Part shown: positions 26,704 through 35,620 of the stretch, one piece after another
Position numbering within the stretch: position 1 is the first letter of the stretch
How the letters are laid out: each line of letters opens with the position of its first letter
Source of the DNA: Bowmanella dokdonensis
GTDB taxonomy: Bacteria; Pseudomonadota; Gammaproteobacteria; Enterobacterales; Alteromonadaceae
Reading direction: 5' to 3'
DNA: 64,000 nt
Assembly: GCF_017254865.1 (NCBI RefSeq)
Contig: NZ_JAFKCV010000009.1
Location: 62,001 to 126,000 of the forward strand
Made by a program: the position numbers and the translations under genes
Notes under the pieces: model-generated
What the model was told of the DNA's origin: nothing
The model's database searches: none
What the model saw: only the letters and a program-made list of their open reading frames with translations

Positions 26704-29451
26704 GTGTACAGAAAGATCCTCTCAACAATAATGGTCGGAGCCTTGTTGGCTTGTTCTCAGTCCAGCCCGGAACAACATCTTGCTACAGCCCAGCAATATA
26801 TTGAACAGGGTAAGCCCGAAGCAGCAATTATTGAGCTGAAGAATGCCCTTCAACAGTCCCCGGACAATGCGTCCATCCGTTTTGAGTTGGGCCGCCTCTA
26901 TCTCGAAGAGCGCAGATACCAGGAGGCGGAAAAAGAACTGGTGCGGGCCATGGAATATGGTTATCCCACTGCCGAAGTGGTGCCTTTGCTGTCCCGCTCA
27001 TATCAGAAGACCGGCGCCGATGTAGCGCTCAGTAAACTTGAAAACAAATACGCGGGCCTTAGCGAGGACGAAGCCGCCGAGGTCAGCTTCTACCGGCTGG
27101 AATCGCATTTCAATCTGCAGCAGGTTGAAAAAGCCCGCGCCCTTATCGAAGAAATCCGCAACTATCAGACCGATTCGCCTTTCAAGTCCCTGGCGCTGGT
27201 ATACGGTTACTTGCTTGACAAGAACATGGAAGCGGCCCAACTGCAGCTTGAAGAGATTCTCGCTCAACATGAGAACCAGCCCGACGCATTGGAACTCAAG
27301 GCCAGACTGCACCTGATGAACGGCGAAAAAGAGCAGGCCATTGCCAGTTATGAGCAGTTTCACCAGGCTTATCCGGAAGACCACCAGGCCACCTTCCTGT
27401 TAGCCAGGCTCCTGACGGATGCCGGGCGAACAGAAGAGGCCGAACCGCTGGTCGACAATCTGCTTAAGATCAATGACACCAATCCGCTGCTCAACCAGCT
27501 AAAAGGTCTGAGCCGGGCCCGGGACGGAGATTACAAAGGGGCGTTGACGTATACCGAGAAGGCGCTGATGAATGACGGTACCGATCCGGCGATGAGATTG
27601 ACAGCCGGCTACGCCGCCTATCAGTTGGGCAAGTTTGAAGATGCCCGCACACACCTGTCACTGGTCGTGGGTAACCTGGCGCCGAATCACCCGGCATTGC
27701 GTCTGCTGGCAGCTACAGAGCTGCGTCTGGGGATGAATGAAGAAGCGGTGGACACCTTGAAACGGCTGGAGGCTCCCTCCCCAGAGGATGCCTCATTGTT
27801 TTCTGCGGCAGGTATGCAGATGTTGCAGGAAGGAAACCTCAAAGGGGCCAAGGCCATGGCAGATAGGTCGGAGCAGGTAACCAGTTCCCCGGCCGATTTG
27901 ACAAGACTGGGTATTCTGCAACTTTCTCTTAATGAGATTGACGGAATACTCAAGCTGGAAGAGGCGCTGGAAAAAGCACCGGACGAACAGGTGACCCGCA
28001 CCACACTGGCTTCTGCCTACCTGGCCACAGGCCAGTTTGACAAAGCACTGAACCTGGCCCAGGAATGGAAAGAACAGCAGCCAGATGATGTACAAGGCTA
28101 TTTGTTGGCGGCCGGCGTTTATGAGCGGCAACAGAAGTTTGATTTGGCCCGGGAGCAACTGGAGCAGGCGGCTAAGCTTGCCCCTGAGGATGCCAAAGTT
28201 GAGCTGGCGCAAATTGATCTTGAGTTGCTGGAAGGCAATCTGGATAAAGGCCGTAAGGAATTGGAGGCCTTCCTGTCCGATTATCCGAGCAATGTTGCCG
28301 CGTTGGCACGCTACTTCGAATTACAGCGGCAAAACGGAAATGCAGAAAAAGCCATCGCCAGAATCCAGACTGCTTTCGATAAGGATGCGGAGCAGATGCC
28401 TTTGCGACTGCTGCTGGCCAATGCCTATCTGGTTCAGAATCAGACCAGTAAAACGGTTGAACTGCTGAATAAACTGCCTGTTTCGGATCAACTTCCACAG
28501 AAGTACTGGGAACTGCTGGGGCAAGCCTATTTGCGTGAGAACCGGGTTGAGGATGCAGAAAAACATTACGATACCTGGGTGAAGCGCCAGCCTGAAAATG
28601 CCCAGGCCCTGATGGGCAAGATGTTTCTGATGGATGCGAGAAACAATTTCAAAGAAGGCCTGAAGCTGTCTGAATCTTTGGTGCAAAGGCATCCGGATGA
28701 TGTACGTTATCTGAGTATTTATACGCACTTCCTGCTTATGAGTGGCAATACGGAAAAGGCCAGGCAGCAGTTTGATGTGTTACCCGCCGCGCTGAAAGAC
28801 AGCCCAGCCGGGCAGAACTTGCTGGGTCGATTGCTGGCCAGCGAAGGCGATTGCCAGGCGGCCATGCCATTAATTGAAACGGCCTATCAACGTAAACCCA
28901 ATAACAGAAACCTGAACCTTGCTCTGTTCTGTTACGGCAAGACCGACCAGGAAGAAAAAGGTCAGGCATTGCTGGTCAAGCATGTGGAAGCCAATCCTGA
29001 TGATCTGGCAGCAAGAATGGTGCTCGCCCAGCGGGAAATCGGCCAGGATGCCAATCAGGCAATTGCGCAGTACAAGCAGGCCCTGGAGCTCAATGAGTCC
29101 AATTATCTGGCCCTTAACAATCTGGCCTATCTGTTGATGGAACAGAACCAGCTAGCGGAAGCCCGTAAGTATGCAGAGCGGGCCAAGGCGTTGCGACCGG
29201 AGGATCCGGCAGTGCTGGACACGCTGGCACAGGTGTTGATTGCGCAGAAAAACTTCAAGGAAGCTGAGACCTATCTGGGCCGGGCCGCCAATAATCAGCA
29301 GGCTACCGACGAGATCTACCTCAATTACGTGGAACTGCTGATGAAAACCGGACAGAAAGAGTTGGCCGAGCGTAAATTAAAACAGCGGGAGTTCAAACAT
29401 CCTGACTCCCAGCCACGCATCGATAAGCTCAAGAACCAATACGGTGGTTGA
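26704..29451 (+). CDS. prsT: PEP-CTERM system TPR lipoprotein PrsT
   Basis: 915 aa. The start is GTG at 26704, supported by AAGGA six bases upstream; no ATG is suitable. The lipobox GALLAC puts the lipidated Cys at 17. The rest is a solenoid of about 20 TPR repeats (patterns like ALLQSPDNASIRFELGRLYL and KALRPEDPAVLDTLAQVLI). This length, lipobox and TPR content match PrsT, a protein found with exosortase/PEP-CTERM systems and exopolysaccharide genes. A PEP-CTERM substrate is encoded at 37286-38065. No exosortase gene (epsH/xrt) is in the window. It is probably periplasmic, tethered to the membrane; exact role unknown. Confidence 0.88.
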   Translation: MYRKILSTIMVGALLACSQSSPEQHLATAQQYIEQGKPEAAIIELKNALQQSPDNASIRFELGRLYLEERRYQEAEKELVRAMEYGYPTAEVVPLLSRSYQKTGADVALSKLENKYAGLSEDEAAEVSFYRLESHFNLQQVEKARALIEEIRNYQTDSPFKSLALVYGYLLDKNMEAAQLQLEEILAQHENQPDALELKARLHLMNGEKEQAIASYEQFHQAYPEDHQATFLLARLLTDAGRTEEAEPLVDNLLKINDTNPLLNQLKGLSRARDGDYKGALTYTEKALMNDGTDPAMRLTAGYAAYQLGKFEDARTHLSLVVGNLAPNHPALRLLAATELRLGMNEEAVDTLKRLEAPSPEDASLFSAAGMQMLQEGNLKGAKAMADRSEQVTSSPADLTRLGILQLSLNEIDGILKLEEALEKAPDEQVTRTTLASAYLATGQFDKALNLAQEWKEQQPDDVQGYLLAAGVYERQQKFDLAREQLEQAAKLAPEDAKVELAQIDLELLEGNLDKGRKELEAFLSDYPSNVAALARYFELQRQNGNAEKAIARIQTAFDKDAEQMPLRLLLANAYLVQNQTSKTVELLNKLPVSDQLPQKYWELLGQAYLRENRVEDAEKHYDTWVKRQPENAQALMGKMFLMDARNNFKEGLKLSESLVQRHPDDVRYLSIYTHFLLMSGNTEKARQQFDVLPAALKDSPAGQNLLGRLLASEGDCQAAMPLIETAYQRKPNNRNLNLALFCYGKTDQEEKGQALLVKHVEANPDDLAARMVLAQREIGQDANQAIAQYKQALELNESNYLALNNLAYLLMEQNQLAEARKYAERAKALRPEDPAVLDTLAQVLIAQKNFKEAETYLGRAANNQQATDEIYLNYVELLMKTGQKELAERKLKQREFKHPDSQPRIDKLKNQYGG

Positions 29452-29463
29452 TAAATGAGAAAA

Positions 29464-29499
29464 TGGCAGATCTCTTACAAGAAGATCAGAGATCTGCCA
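29464..29499 (+). terminator. 12-bp stem hairpin just after prsT
   Basis: TGGCAGATCTCT (29464-29475) pairs perfectly with AGAGATCTGCCA (29488-29499) across a 12-nt loop, starting 12 bases past the prsT stop. The T tract that follows is weak (TATCTTT), so it may be an inefficient terminator or an mRNA-stabilising structure. Confidence 0.5.
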
Positions 29500-29625
29500 A
29501 TATCTTTGCAACTGGTTGATTTATAATCTTTAAAAGATCTTCGACCCGGATTGATCCGATTTCAGGACAGTGCGGCAAGCAGAGCCGGCAGAATAAGAAC
29601 AACCACCAATAGGCGGCAAATCAAC

Positions 29626-29796
29626 ATGGCAGTTATTCCCCAATCCATACCCATGCTCAGAGACAAGCTTAAAGCGCTGGATGCACAACTGAGTCAACCG
29701 CCGCAAAACCTGGATGAGATAAAGCGCCTCAAACAGGCGCTGGAAGAGCTTTTGGATGAATTAAGACTGGACTGTCTCGAGACTGCCAGCAAATAA
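29626..29796 (+). CDS. Small helical protein, unknown function
   Basis: 56 aa from ATG 29626 (AGGCGG about nine bases upstream). An earlier in-frame start at 29551 would add an unlikely basic leader. The sequence (PMLRDKLKALDAQLSQPP, LKQALEELLDELRLD) is two amphipathic helices with heptad-like Leu, probably a small coiled coil. No signal peptide, no recognised family. It lies 175 bp after prsT and ends 27 bp before a strong bidirectional terminator, which supports a real transcript. Confidence 0.55.
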   Translation: MAVIPQSIPMLRDKLKALDAQLSQPPQNLDEIKRLKQALEELLDELRLDCLETASK

Positions 29797-29822
29797 CGGT
29801 CAGAAGTTGCTGAGATTATCTG

Positions 29823-29854
29823 AAAAGCCCGGCCTGATATCAGCCGGGCTTTTT
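29823..29854. terminator. Bidirectional terminator
   Basis: AAAAGCCCGGC (29823-29833) pairs with GCCGGGCTTTT (29843-29853). T runs exist on both strands. It separates the small + strand gene from the convergent GH13 gene ending at 29878. Confidence 0.85.
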
Positions 29855-29877
29855 AGTGGCCGCTAACTTTGGGAGTC

Positions 29878-31503
29878 TCAGAGAATTCTGGCAATCAAAG
29901 CTCCATAAGCAGGCAGTTCAAACTGCCCCCTTGCCATCTTGCCGGTGGGCAGCCCATGGCCATCCAGTAGAACGATTTCCGATAGCGGTAAAGTCCATTG
30001 GCCGGACTGGCCGGACAAATTGAAGCAGACCAGCAAAGCCTCATCTTCCGTTTTGCGGGTAAAAGCCAGCAGAGGCTCCGCTGTTTCGATAAACTCAATA
30101 TCCCCCGTTACCAGCGCCGGATGCAGCTTGCGCCAGTGCAAGAAGCGGCGGGTCTGATTCAGTATGGAGTCTGGATCCTTCTCCTGAGCCGCCACCGACA
30201 AGCTGCTATGTGACCGGGCAACCGGCAGCCAGGGGAGGCCCTCACTGAATCCTGCATGGATCTCTGCGTCATTCCAGGGCATAGGCGTCCGACAACCGTC
30301 ACGTCCCTTGAAATTAGGCCAGAAGGTAATGCCGTAGGGATCCTGTAGATCTTCAAAGGCGACCTCCGCTTCCGGCAGGCCCAGTTCTTCCCCTTGATAG
30401 AGGCACACAGAGCCGCGCAGCGAACAGACCATGGCTATCAGCAGCTTTGCCAACGCTTCGCGGTGCTGACCAGCGTCCCGCCCCCAGCGACTGACGGCTC
30501 TGACCACATCGTGATTGCTGACTGCCCAGCAGGGCCAGCCATCCAGCATCTTGGCTTCCAGGGTCTGTACCGTTCGGCGGACATAAGAGGCTGAGAACTC
30601 ATCACACAACAGCTCGAAGCTGTAACCCATATGCAGCCGGTTGTTACCCTGGGTGTACTCGGCCATGCTGGCCAGCGAATCCTCAGAAGACAACTCCCCC
30701 AGCGATACCGTGTCAGGATAGCGGTCCAGCAGAGCCCTAAGCTGCTCAACAAAGTCCAGATTTTCCGGCTGGGTGTTGTTGTAATAATGGTATTGGAAGG
30801 CGTAGGGATTGTCTTCCTTGAAGCCCCGGCCCTTTCGCTCTTCCGTAGGTTTGGGCGGATTGTCGCGCAACAGCCTGTCGTGGTAGCAGAAATTGATCGC
30901 GTCCAGCCGTAACCCGTGTACACCCTTTTTCAGCCAGAACTCCACATTCTCCAGTACTGCCTGACGCACAGCCGGCTGGTGAAAGTTCAGATCGGGCTGA
31001 CTGACCAGGAAGTTATGCAGGTAATATTGACAGCGCCGGGGCTCCCACTGCCAGGCCGAACCGCCGAAGATGGACAGCCAGTTGTTGGGGGGAGATCCGT
31101 CGGGACGGGCATCGGCCCACACATACCAGTCCGCTTTGGGATTGTCGCGACACTCCCGGCTTTCCAGAAACCAGGGATGCTGATCCGAGGTATGGCTGAG
31201 CACCTGATCGATCATCAGCCGGATGCCCAGTCTGTCAGCCATGGTGGTCAGTTGTTCAAAGTCCGCCATGTCGCCGAACATCGGATCGATGTCACGATAG
31301 TCACTGATGTCATAGCCGAAATCCTTCATCGGCGACTTGAAAAAAGGGGAAACCCAGACAGCGTCCACCCCCAGGCTCTTCACATAATCGAGTCGCTTGA
31401 TAATACCCGGAATGTCACCGATACCGTCCTGGTTGGTATCCTGGAAACTGCGCGGATAGATCTGATAGATCACCGCTCCCTGCCACCATGGCTTGTGCTT
31501 CAT
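29878..31503 (-). CDS. Cytosolic GH13 alpha-glucosidase (oligo-glucosidase type)
   Basis: 541 aa from ATG 31503; a TTG 27 bases upstream is in frame but less likely. No signal peptide, so cytosolic, unlike the other amylases here. Oligo-1,6-glucosidase/alpha-glucosidase layout: WWQGAVIYQIYPRSFQDTN, then the (beta/alpha)8 barrel with nucleophile D201 in GLRLDAINF, acid/base E270 in SLGELSSED and D332 in SNHDVVR, and a C-terminal beta domain. It would split imported maltose/maltodextrins to glucose. Transcribed leftward; the operator-like site at 31576-31589 lies about 80 bp upstream of its start. Confidence 0.9.
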   Translation of the reverse strand: MKHKPWWQGAVIYQIYPRSFQDTNQDGIGDIPGIIKRLDYVKSLGVDAVWVSPFFKSPMKDFGYDISDYRDIDPMFGDMADFEQLTTMADRLGIRLMIDQVLSHTSDQHPWFLESRECRDNPKADWYVWADARPDGSPPNNWLSIFGGSAWQWEPRRCQYYLHNFLVSQPDLNFHQPAVRQAVLENVEFWLKKGVHGLRLDAINFCYHDRLLRDNPPKPTEERKGRGFKEDNPYAFQYHYYNNTQPENLDFVEQLRALLDRYPDTVSLGELSSEDSLASMAEYTQGNNRLHMGYSFELLCDEFSASYVRRTVQTLEAKMLDGWPCWAVSNHDVVRAVSRWGRDAGQHREALAKLLIAMVCSLRGSVCLYQGEELGLPEAEVAFEDLQDPYGITFWPNFKGRDGCRTPMPWNDAEIHAGFSEGLPWLPVARSHSSLSVAAQEKDPDSILNQTRRFLHWRKLHPALVTGDIEFIETAEPLLAFTRKTEDEALLVCFNLSGQSGQWTLPLSEIVLLDGHGLPTGKMARGQFELPAYGALIARIL

Positions 31504-31575
31504 AAGGTGCCGTCTTGGATTGTTAATCAAATGTTGGCGAAGGATACGTCAGCGACCTCCAGCCTGTAAAAAGGC

Positions 31576-31589
31576 TGCATACGTATTCA
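31576..31589. promoter_or_regulatory. Operator-like site 1 of the maltodextrin locus
   Basis: TGCATACGTATTCA, whose complement is TGAATACGTATGCA, identical to sites 2 and 3. A near-perfect palindrome with central CG, as in many LacI-family operators. It lies between the cytosolic alpha-glucosidase gene (leftward) and the TetR gene (rightward) and could serve both. Confidence 0.7.
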
Positions 31590-31723
31590 TTACAAAGCCG
31601 GGATGAGCTGACACTGATCGGCGGTGTAATGTTTGCAGGACTTTATCCGTTTGACCAAGGATTTTTCAGGGGTAGGGCAATGTCTATACTGAACCCCATC
31701 ACGACTTTACATTGGTTAGCCGA

Positions 31724-32287
31724 ATGAGTGAGGCCGACAAGATTCTGGATAAAGCGCTGCAACTGGGTAGCGAGAAAGGATGGGAGAGGTTGGCCCTGAC
31801 GGATATAGCCCAGTCGTTGCATATCTCCCTTGCTGAGATTTACGAGCATTATAAACAAAAGGACGATCTGGTGGAGGCCTGGTTCGACCGGGCGGATAGG
31901 GTCTTGCTGAAAAGAGGTGTAGGACGGGAGTGGGCGGGATTCAAACCTGTTCAGCGTTTGCATACCGCGATATTTTGCTGGCTGGATGCCCTGGGGCCTT
32001 ATCGTAAACTGACCGCGCAGATGCTGCTGTATAAACTGGAACCCGGGCATATTCATTTGCAGGCCGCCGGTATTCTTAGGATAAGCCGCACGGTTCAATG
32101 GTTTCGTGAGACGGCTGCCCTCAGGGCTGGTAATCTCAAGCGCATTGCTCAGGAGTTGGAACTGACCCGGCTGTATCTGATGACCTTTATCCGTTGGTTG
32201 AAGGATGACTCACCGAAGCAGCAAGAATCTCGTCAATTTCTTGCAACGCATCTGGCAAGAGGAGACCGGTTCGACTTTTGGTCATGA
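31724..32287 (+). CDS. TetR-like transcriptional regulator in the maltodextrin locus
   Basis: 187 aa from ATG 31724; an in-frame TTG at 31712 is rejected. The N-terminal HTH is LALTDIAQSLHISLAEIYEH (about 24-43), followed by YKQKDDLVEAWFDRAD, typical of TetR. The C-terminal helical domain has no named relative that I recognise. It sits between operator-like sites 1 (31576) and 2 (32489) and between the alpha-glucosidase and TonB receptor genes, so it is a candidate local regulator. The operator shape, however, looks more like a LacI-family site; this is unresolved. Confidence 0.8.
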   Translation: MSEADKILDKALQLGSEKGWERLALTDIAQSLHISLAEIYEHYKQKDDLVEAWFDRADRVLLKRGVGREWAGFKPVQRLHTAIFCWLDALGPYRKLTAQMLLYKLEPGHIHLQAAGILRISRTVQWFRETAALRAGNLKRIAQELELTRLYLMTFIRWLKDDSPKQQESRQFLATHLARGDRFDFWS

Positions 32288-32632
32288 CATAAGGGCTAAT
32301 CTGGGTCAGACATCTCCCTGCTTCGTATATTGCGAAGATGTAATTAAACCCTCAATCACAACGCCAGCGTTTTGATTTTACGTTAATTGGTTTTTATCTT
32401 TATTCTTCATAAAGATAAAGATGTTCTGCCAGGCCGATCCGGCTATTTCTTTATTAATAATGTTAATCATATGTTTCATTTCTTGTTATGAATACGTATG
32501 CAGACAGTTGTGCCTGTTAAAACCCTGGCTGTACTATCCCCTGCAACAAATTTAAACAATTTTTTGCACTGCATTGTGCAGAGACGGCTTCGCAAAAAGC
32601 CGGGGAAAACACTCGTAACTCAGGACACAGGC
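32288..32632. promoter_or_regulatory. 345-bp regulatory gap upstream of the maltodextrin TonB receptor
   Basis: Contains operator-like site 2 (32489-32502), a short A/T hairpin (TATCTTTAT / ATAAAGATA, 32395-32417) without a terminal T run, and an A/T-rich stretch 32440-32490 likely to hold the promoter. An open frame starting at the ATG inside the operator (32498) would add 45 residues ahead of the signal peptide and is not accepted as coding. Confidence 0.5.
32489..32502. promoter_or_regulatory. Operator-like site 2 of the maltodextrin locus
   Basis: TGAATACGTATGCA. It shares the 18-mer GTTATGAATACGTATGCA with site 3 at 44510. It lies 131 bp before the TonB receptor start. Confidence 0.75.
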
Positions 32633-35479
32633 ATGAAAACATTTAAACCCAATATGATTACCCTGGCGCTTTTTGCCAGCGGTATGGCACTGAGCAGCGT
32701 CGCCGTTGCTCAGCAACCGGCTGAAAATCAACAGCAGGCTGAACAGGATGTGGAAGTCATCGCCGTCTCTGGCGTCAGGATGAGTATCCTTAGTGCTTTG
32801 GATGCAAAGCGTAATTCTGATGTGGTTGGCGACTTTGTCGGTGGCGGTGATCTGGGTGTTCTGCCCGATCCGTCCATTGCTGACGCTTTAGGGCGTATTC
32901 CTGGTGTCACCACTGTCCGGGATAGCGGCCAGTCTTCCCAGTTGAACATTCGTGGTATGAATGGCGATTTTATCCAGACGACACTGAATGGCCGCGAGCA
33001 AGCGTCCACTTCCGGATACACAGAGAGCACCCGTTGGATGGCTTTTGATCAGTATCCGGCTGAGTTGATCAGCGAGGCGGCTGTTTTCAAATCGCCCAAG
33101 GCTTCACATATTGAAGGTGGTGTTGCCGGTTTGGTGGAACTGAAAACCGTCAATCCATTGCACGGTGAAAAAGAGCACAACTTCAATGCCAGCGTCCGTG
33201 CCTCTTATAATGACAGTGCCAGCGATGTGGGTGCTGACGAGTTTGGTGAGCGTTATACGCTTTCCTACACCGGCAAATTTATGGATGACACCCTGGGTGT
33301 TGCATTGGGTTATTCACACCTGAATCAACCCAACAGCTTTACCAAGGCCCGTGCCGGTGCAGACAGCCAGATTGGGTATGGGCCCACTGATGCTGCAGGC
33401 AATCCACGAGCAGCAGCGTTCCAGTGGCAGGCAGGGACTGGTGAGGACAAGCGTGACGGGTATATGGCCAGCCTGGTTTATCAGCCCAACGACAGTTTCA
33501 CCGCACAATTCGACTACTTTAAATCCAAGTTTGATCGTAAAGACATCCGTCACGGCATTACCGTTGGCGGTCTGGGCAATTTGTCTACCTTTGACCTGTC
33601 GAATACCACGGTAGAGGGCGGTGTGGTGACAGGGGCCACTGTCAGCCTGACTGATCCAAAGACCACTTTTGATTCCAGCCCCTGGTTTGAAGCACGCAGT
33701 GAAGATCAGTCCACCGTATCTGATACTGACAGTTACGGACTCAACCTGGAATGGAAGATCGACGATACCCAGACACTGACCTTTGATATCTCCCGCAGCG
33801 AGGGGACGAAAACTCGTAAAGATCGTCTGGTGACTATGCATGCTTATGACCTGACATACGCCGGGGATGAACTGGTAGCCTGGGAAGAAGCCGCGGGGCA
33901 GTCCTTTACCTATGTGGGTAACGGTGAAGAAATACCGACAGCCAGTTTCTCTGGCGTCGACTTTACTGACCTGGACAACATGCGCCTGTCACGCTACGAA
34001 GAGTATCCTCACCTTTACACCGATAAAGTTGACGCCTACAAGTTTGACTACAAGAAGTATGTGGAATTGGGCCCTGTCACTTCCTTTGAAGTTGGAGCAC
34101 GATTCTCTGAGCGTGAATTCAACTCAGACCGTGGAACCTTCCTTTACGGAGCCCGGGACGGACAGTTCAATGGCTATTGCGCCGATAACCTGTCCGACAT
34201 CGAGTGTACCCCCCATATGGTTGATGGCTTCGTGAGCGTCGAGTCAGTCACAGGAGCACCGGATCACCTGGTGGTGACCGATTTTGACGGTCTGGCCTCC
34301 AGTATTTTTGGCGCCGGCAATTATGAGGGCAAGAAAGTCTTCAGCCGGGACTGGACCTTTGTGGAGTCGGGTCTGCTGACTGAGAAAGTCGATGCTTACT
34401 ATCTGATGGCCAACCTGGAAACGGAGCTGGGCGATGTACTGGTAACAGGTAACATTGGTGTCCGTTATGTGAAAACCGATGTTAAGTCCAGTGGTGTGCA
34501 AAACGTTGGAGCGGGTAAGGGGACGCCCATTACCGACGATGTAGGTGTGACTCAGGACAACTATGATTATGTGTCTTATGGTCCGGAATACTCAGATACC
34601 CTGCCGTCCTTAAACCTGAACTTCCAGTTGACTGACAATGATGTCGTGCGTTTTGCCGCCGCCAAGGTCATGGGTCGTCCGCCTGTCGGGCAACTGAAGG
34701 GGGGCGCCGGTTCATGGAATGATCAGAATTCCAACGGCGAGACGCAATACAACGTTTGGACTAAGGGCTCTCCTTATCTGGATCCGTTCCGCGCCACTCA
34801 ATTGGATCTGTCTTATGAACATTATTTCGAGGACGGAGGCGCAGTCACTGCAGCTCTGTTCTGGAAAGATATTGAAAGTCTGGTAGAGAAGCAGTTCTTT
34901 GATCCTTCCCAGACCGGACAGGCCTTCTTTGATGAGTTAGGGGTCGAAATTCCAGAAGGCCAAGTCGCTGGCGCCTTCGAAACCTTCGTCAACAATGACA
35001 AAGGTGGCTATATTCGCGGTATTGAATTGGCGGGAACCATGACCTTCGATGAGTTGCCGGGAATATTTTCAGGCTTGGGGGTGACGGCCAGCTATTCATA
35101 CACAGAGAGTGAGACAGAAATCAGCGGCGGCAACCTGTATGGACAGACATTGCCCTTGCCTGGTTTGTCGGAAAACGTCTGGAGCACAACAGCGTTCTGG
35201 GATATCGGCAACTTCAGCTCGCATGTAAACGTTCGCTATCGTGATGAGTATATTTTGAATATGCCCATTCCCGGTAGTTCAACCCCTGTTCAGGCTCAGG
35301 ACTACCTGACGATGGATGCGCAGGCGTCCTATGCATTTGAAAATGGCCTGGAGGTAGTGGTGTCGGTCAATAACCTGACCGACGAACCGAATGTCATTGC
35401 ATACGGTCAGGAAGGTGTGTTGGGTGAGTATACCGAGTTTGGACGCCAGTATTATCTGGGTTTGAACTTCAAGTACTAA
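32633..35479 (+). CDS. TonB-dependent receptor, probable maltodextrin uptake
   Basis: 948 aa from ATG 32633; the signal peptide (ITLALFASGMALSSVAVAQQ) begins right there. The plug (about 60-180) has IADALGRIPGVTTVRDSGQS and LNIRGMNGDF, then a long barrel ending FGRQYYLGLNFKY with terminal aromatic. This is the Xanthomonas/Caulobacter-type receptor class, which includes the Caulobacter maltodextrin receptor MalA. Outer membrane, energised by TonB-ExbBD (not in the window). Its link to maltodextrins rests on the neighbouring amylases and the shared operator. A terminator follows, and a tryptophan-halogenase-like gene is next. Confidence 0.88.
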   Translation: MKTFKPNMITLALFASGMALSSVAVAQQPAENQQQAEQDVEVIAVSGVRMSILSALDAKRNSDVVGDFVGGGDLGVLPDPSIADALGRIPGVTTVRDSGQSSQLNIRGMNGDFIQTTLNGREQASTSGYTESTRWMAFDQYPAELISEAAVFKSPKASHIEGGVAGLVELKTVNPLHGEKEHNFNASVRASYNDSASDVGADEFGERYTLSYTGKFMDDTLGVALGYSHLNQPNSFTKARAGADSQIGYGPTDAAGNPRAAAFQWQAGTGEDKRDGYMASLVYQPNDSFTAQFDYFKSKFDRKDIRHGITVGGLGNLSTFDLSNTTVEGGVVTGATVSLTDPKTTFDSSPWFEARSEDQSTVSDTDSYGLNLEWKIDDTQTLTFDISRSEGTKTRKDRLVTMHAYDLTYAGDELVAWEEAAGQSFTYVGNGEEIPTASFSGVDFTDLDNMRLSRYEEYPHLYTDKVDAYKFDYKKYVELGPVTSFEVGARFSEREFNSDRGTFLYGARDGQFNGYCADNLSDIECTPHMVDGFVSVESVTGAPDHLVVTDFDGLASSIFGAGNYEGKKVFSRDWTFVESGLLTEKVDAYYLMANLETELGDVLVTGNIGVRYVKTDVKSSGVQNVGAGKGTPITDDVGVTQDNYDYVSYGPEYSDTLPSLNLNFQLTDNDVVRFAAAKVMGRPPVGQLKGGAGSWNDQNSNGETQYNVWTKGSPYLDPFRATQLDLSYEHYFEDGGAVTAALFWKDIESLVEKQFFDPSQTGQAFFDELGVEIPEGQVAGAFETFVNNDKGGYIRGIELAGTMTFDELPGIFSGLGVTASYSYTESETEISGGNLYGQTLPLPGLSENVWSTTAFWDIGNFSSHVNVRYRDEYILNMPIPGSSTPVQAQDYLTMDAQASYAFENGLEVVVSVNNLTDEPNVIAYGQEGVLGEYTEFGRQYYLGLNFKY

Positions 35480-35495
35480 GTTAGTCTAGCCCTGT

Positions 35496-35525
35496 TGTCC
35501 GGGAAATCTCCCGGACATTTTTCTT
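35496..35525 (+). terminator. Rho-independent terminator after the TonB receptor gene
   Basis: Stem TGTCCGGGA / TCCCGGACA (35496-35517, 4-nt loop) followed by TTTTTCTT. It lies 17 bp past the stop codon, so expression of the next gene needs read-through or its own promoter. Confidence 0.8.
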
Positions 35526-35620
35526 ATTGACGCCCGTTGGACCAGTTCTATCGGGCGATTTTTGTTTTAGGACCATTGTGTTAAAACTGAGATGGGCGGG
35601 TGGAAGGACAAGAGACCAAT

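Noticed and set aside
32395-32417. A/T hairpin (TATCTTTAT / ATAAAGATA) as terminator of the TetR gene
   Set aside because: No T run follows on the plus strand and it lies over 100 bp from the stop codon; kept only as part of the regulatory gap.
32498-32632. N-terminal extension of the maltodextrin TonB receptor from ATG 32498
   Set aside because: It would start inside the operator and put 45 residues before a clear signal peptide at 32633.
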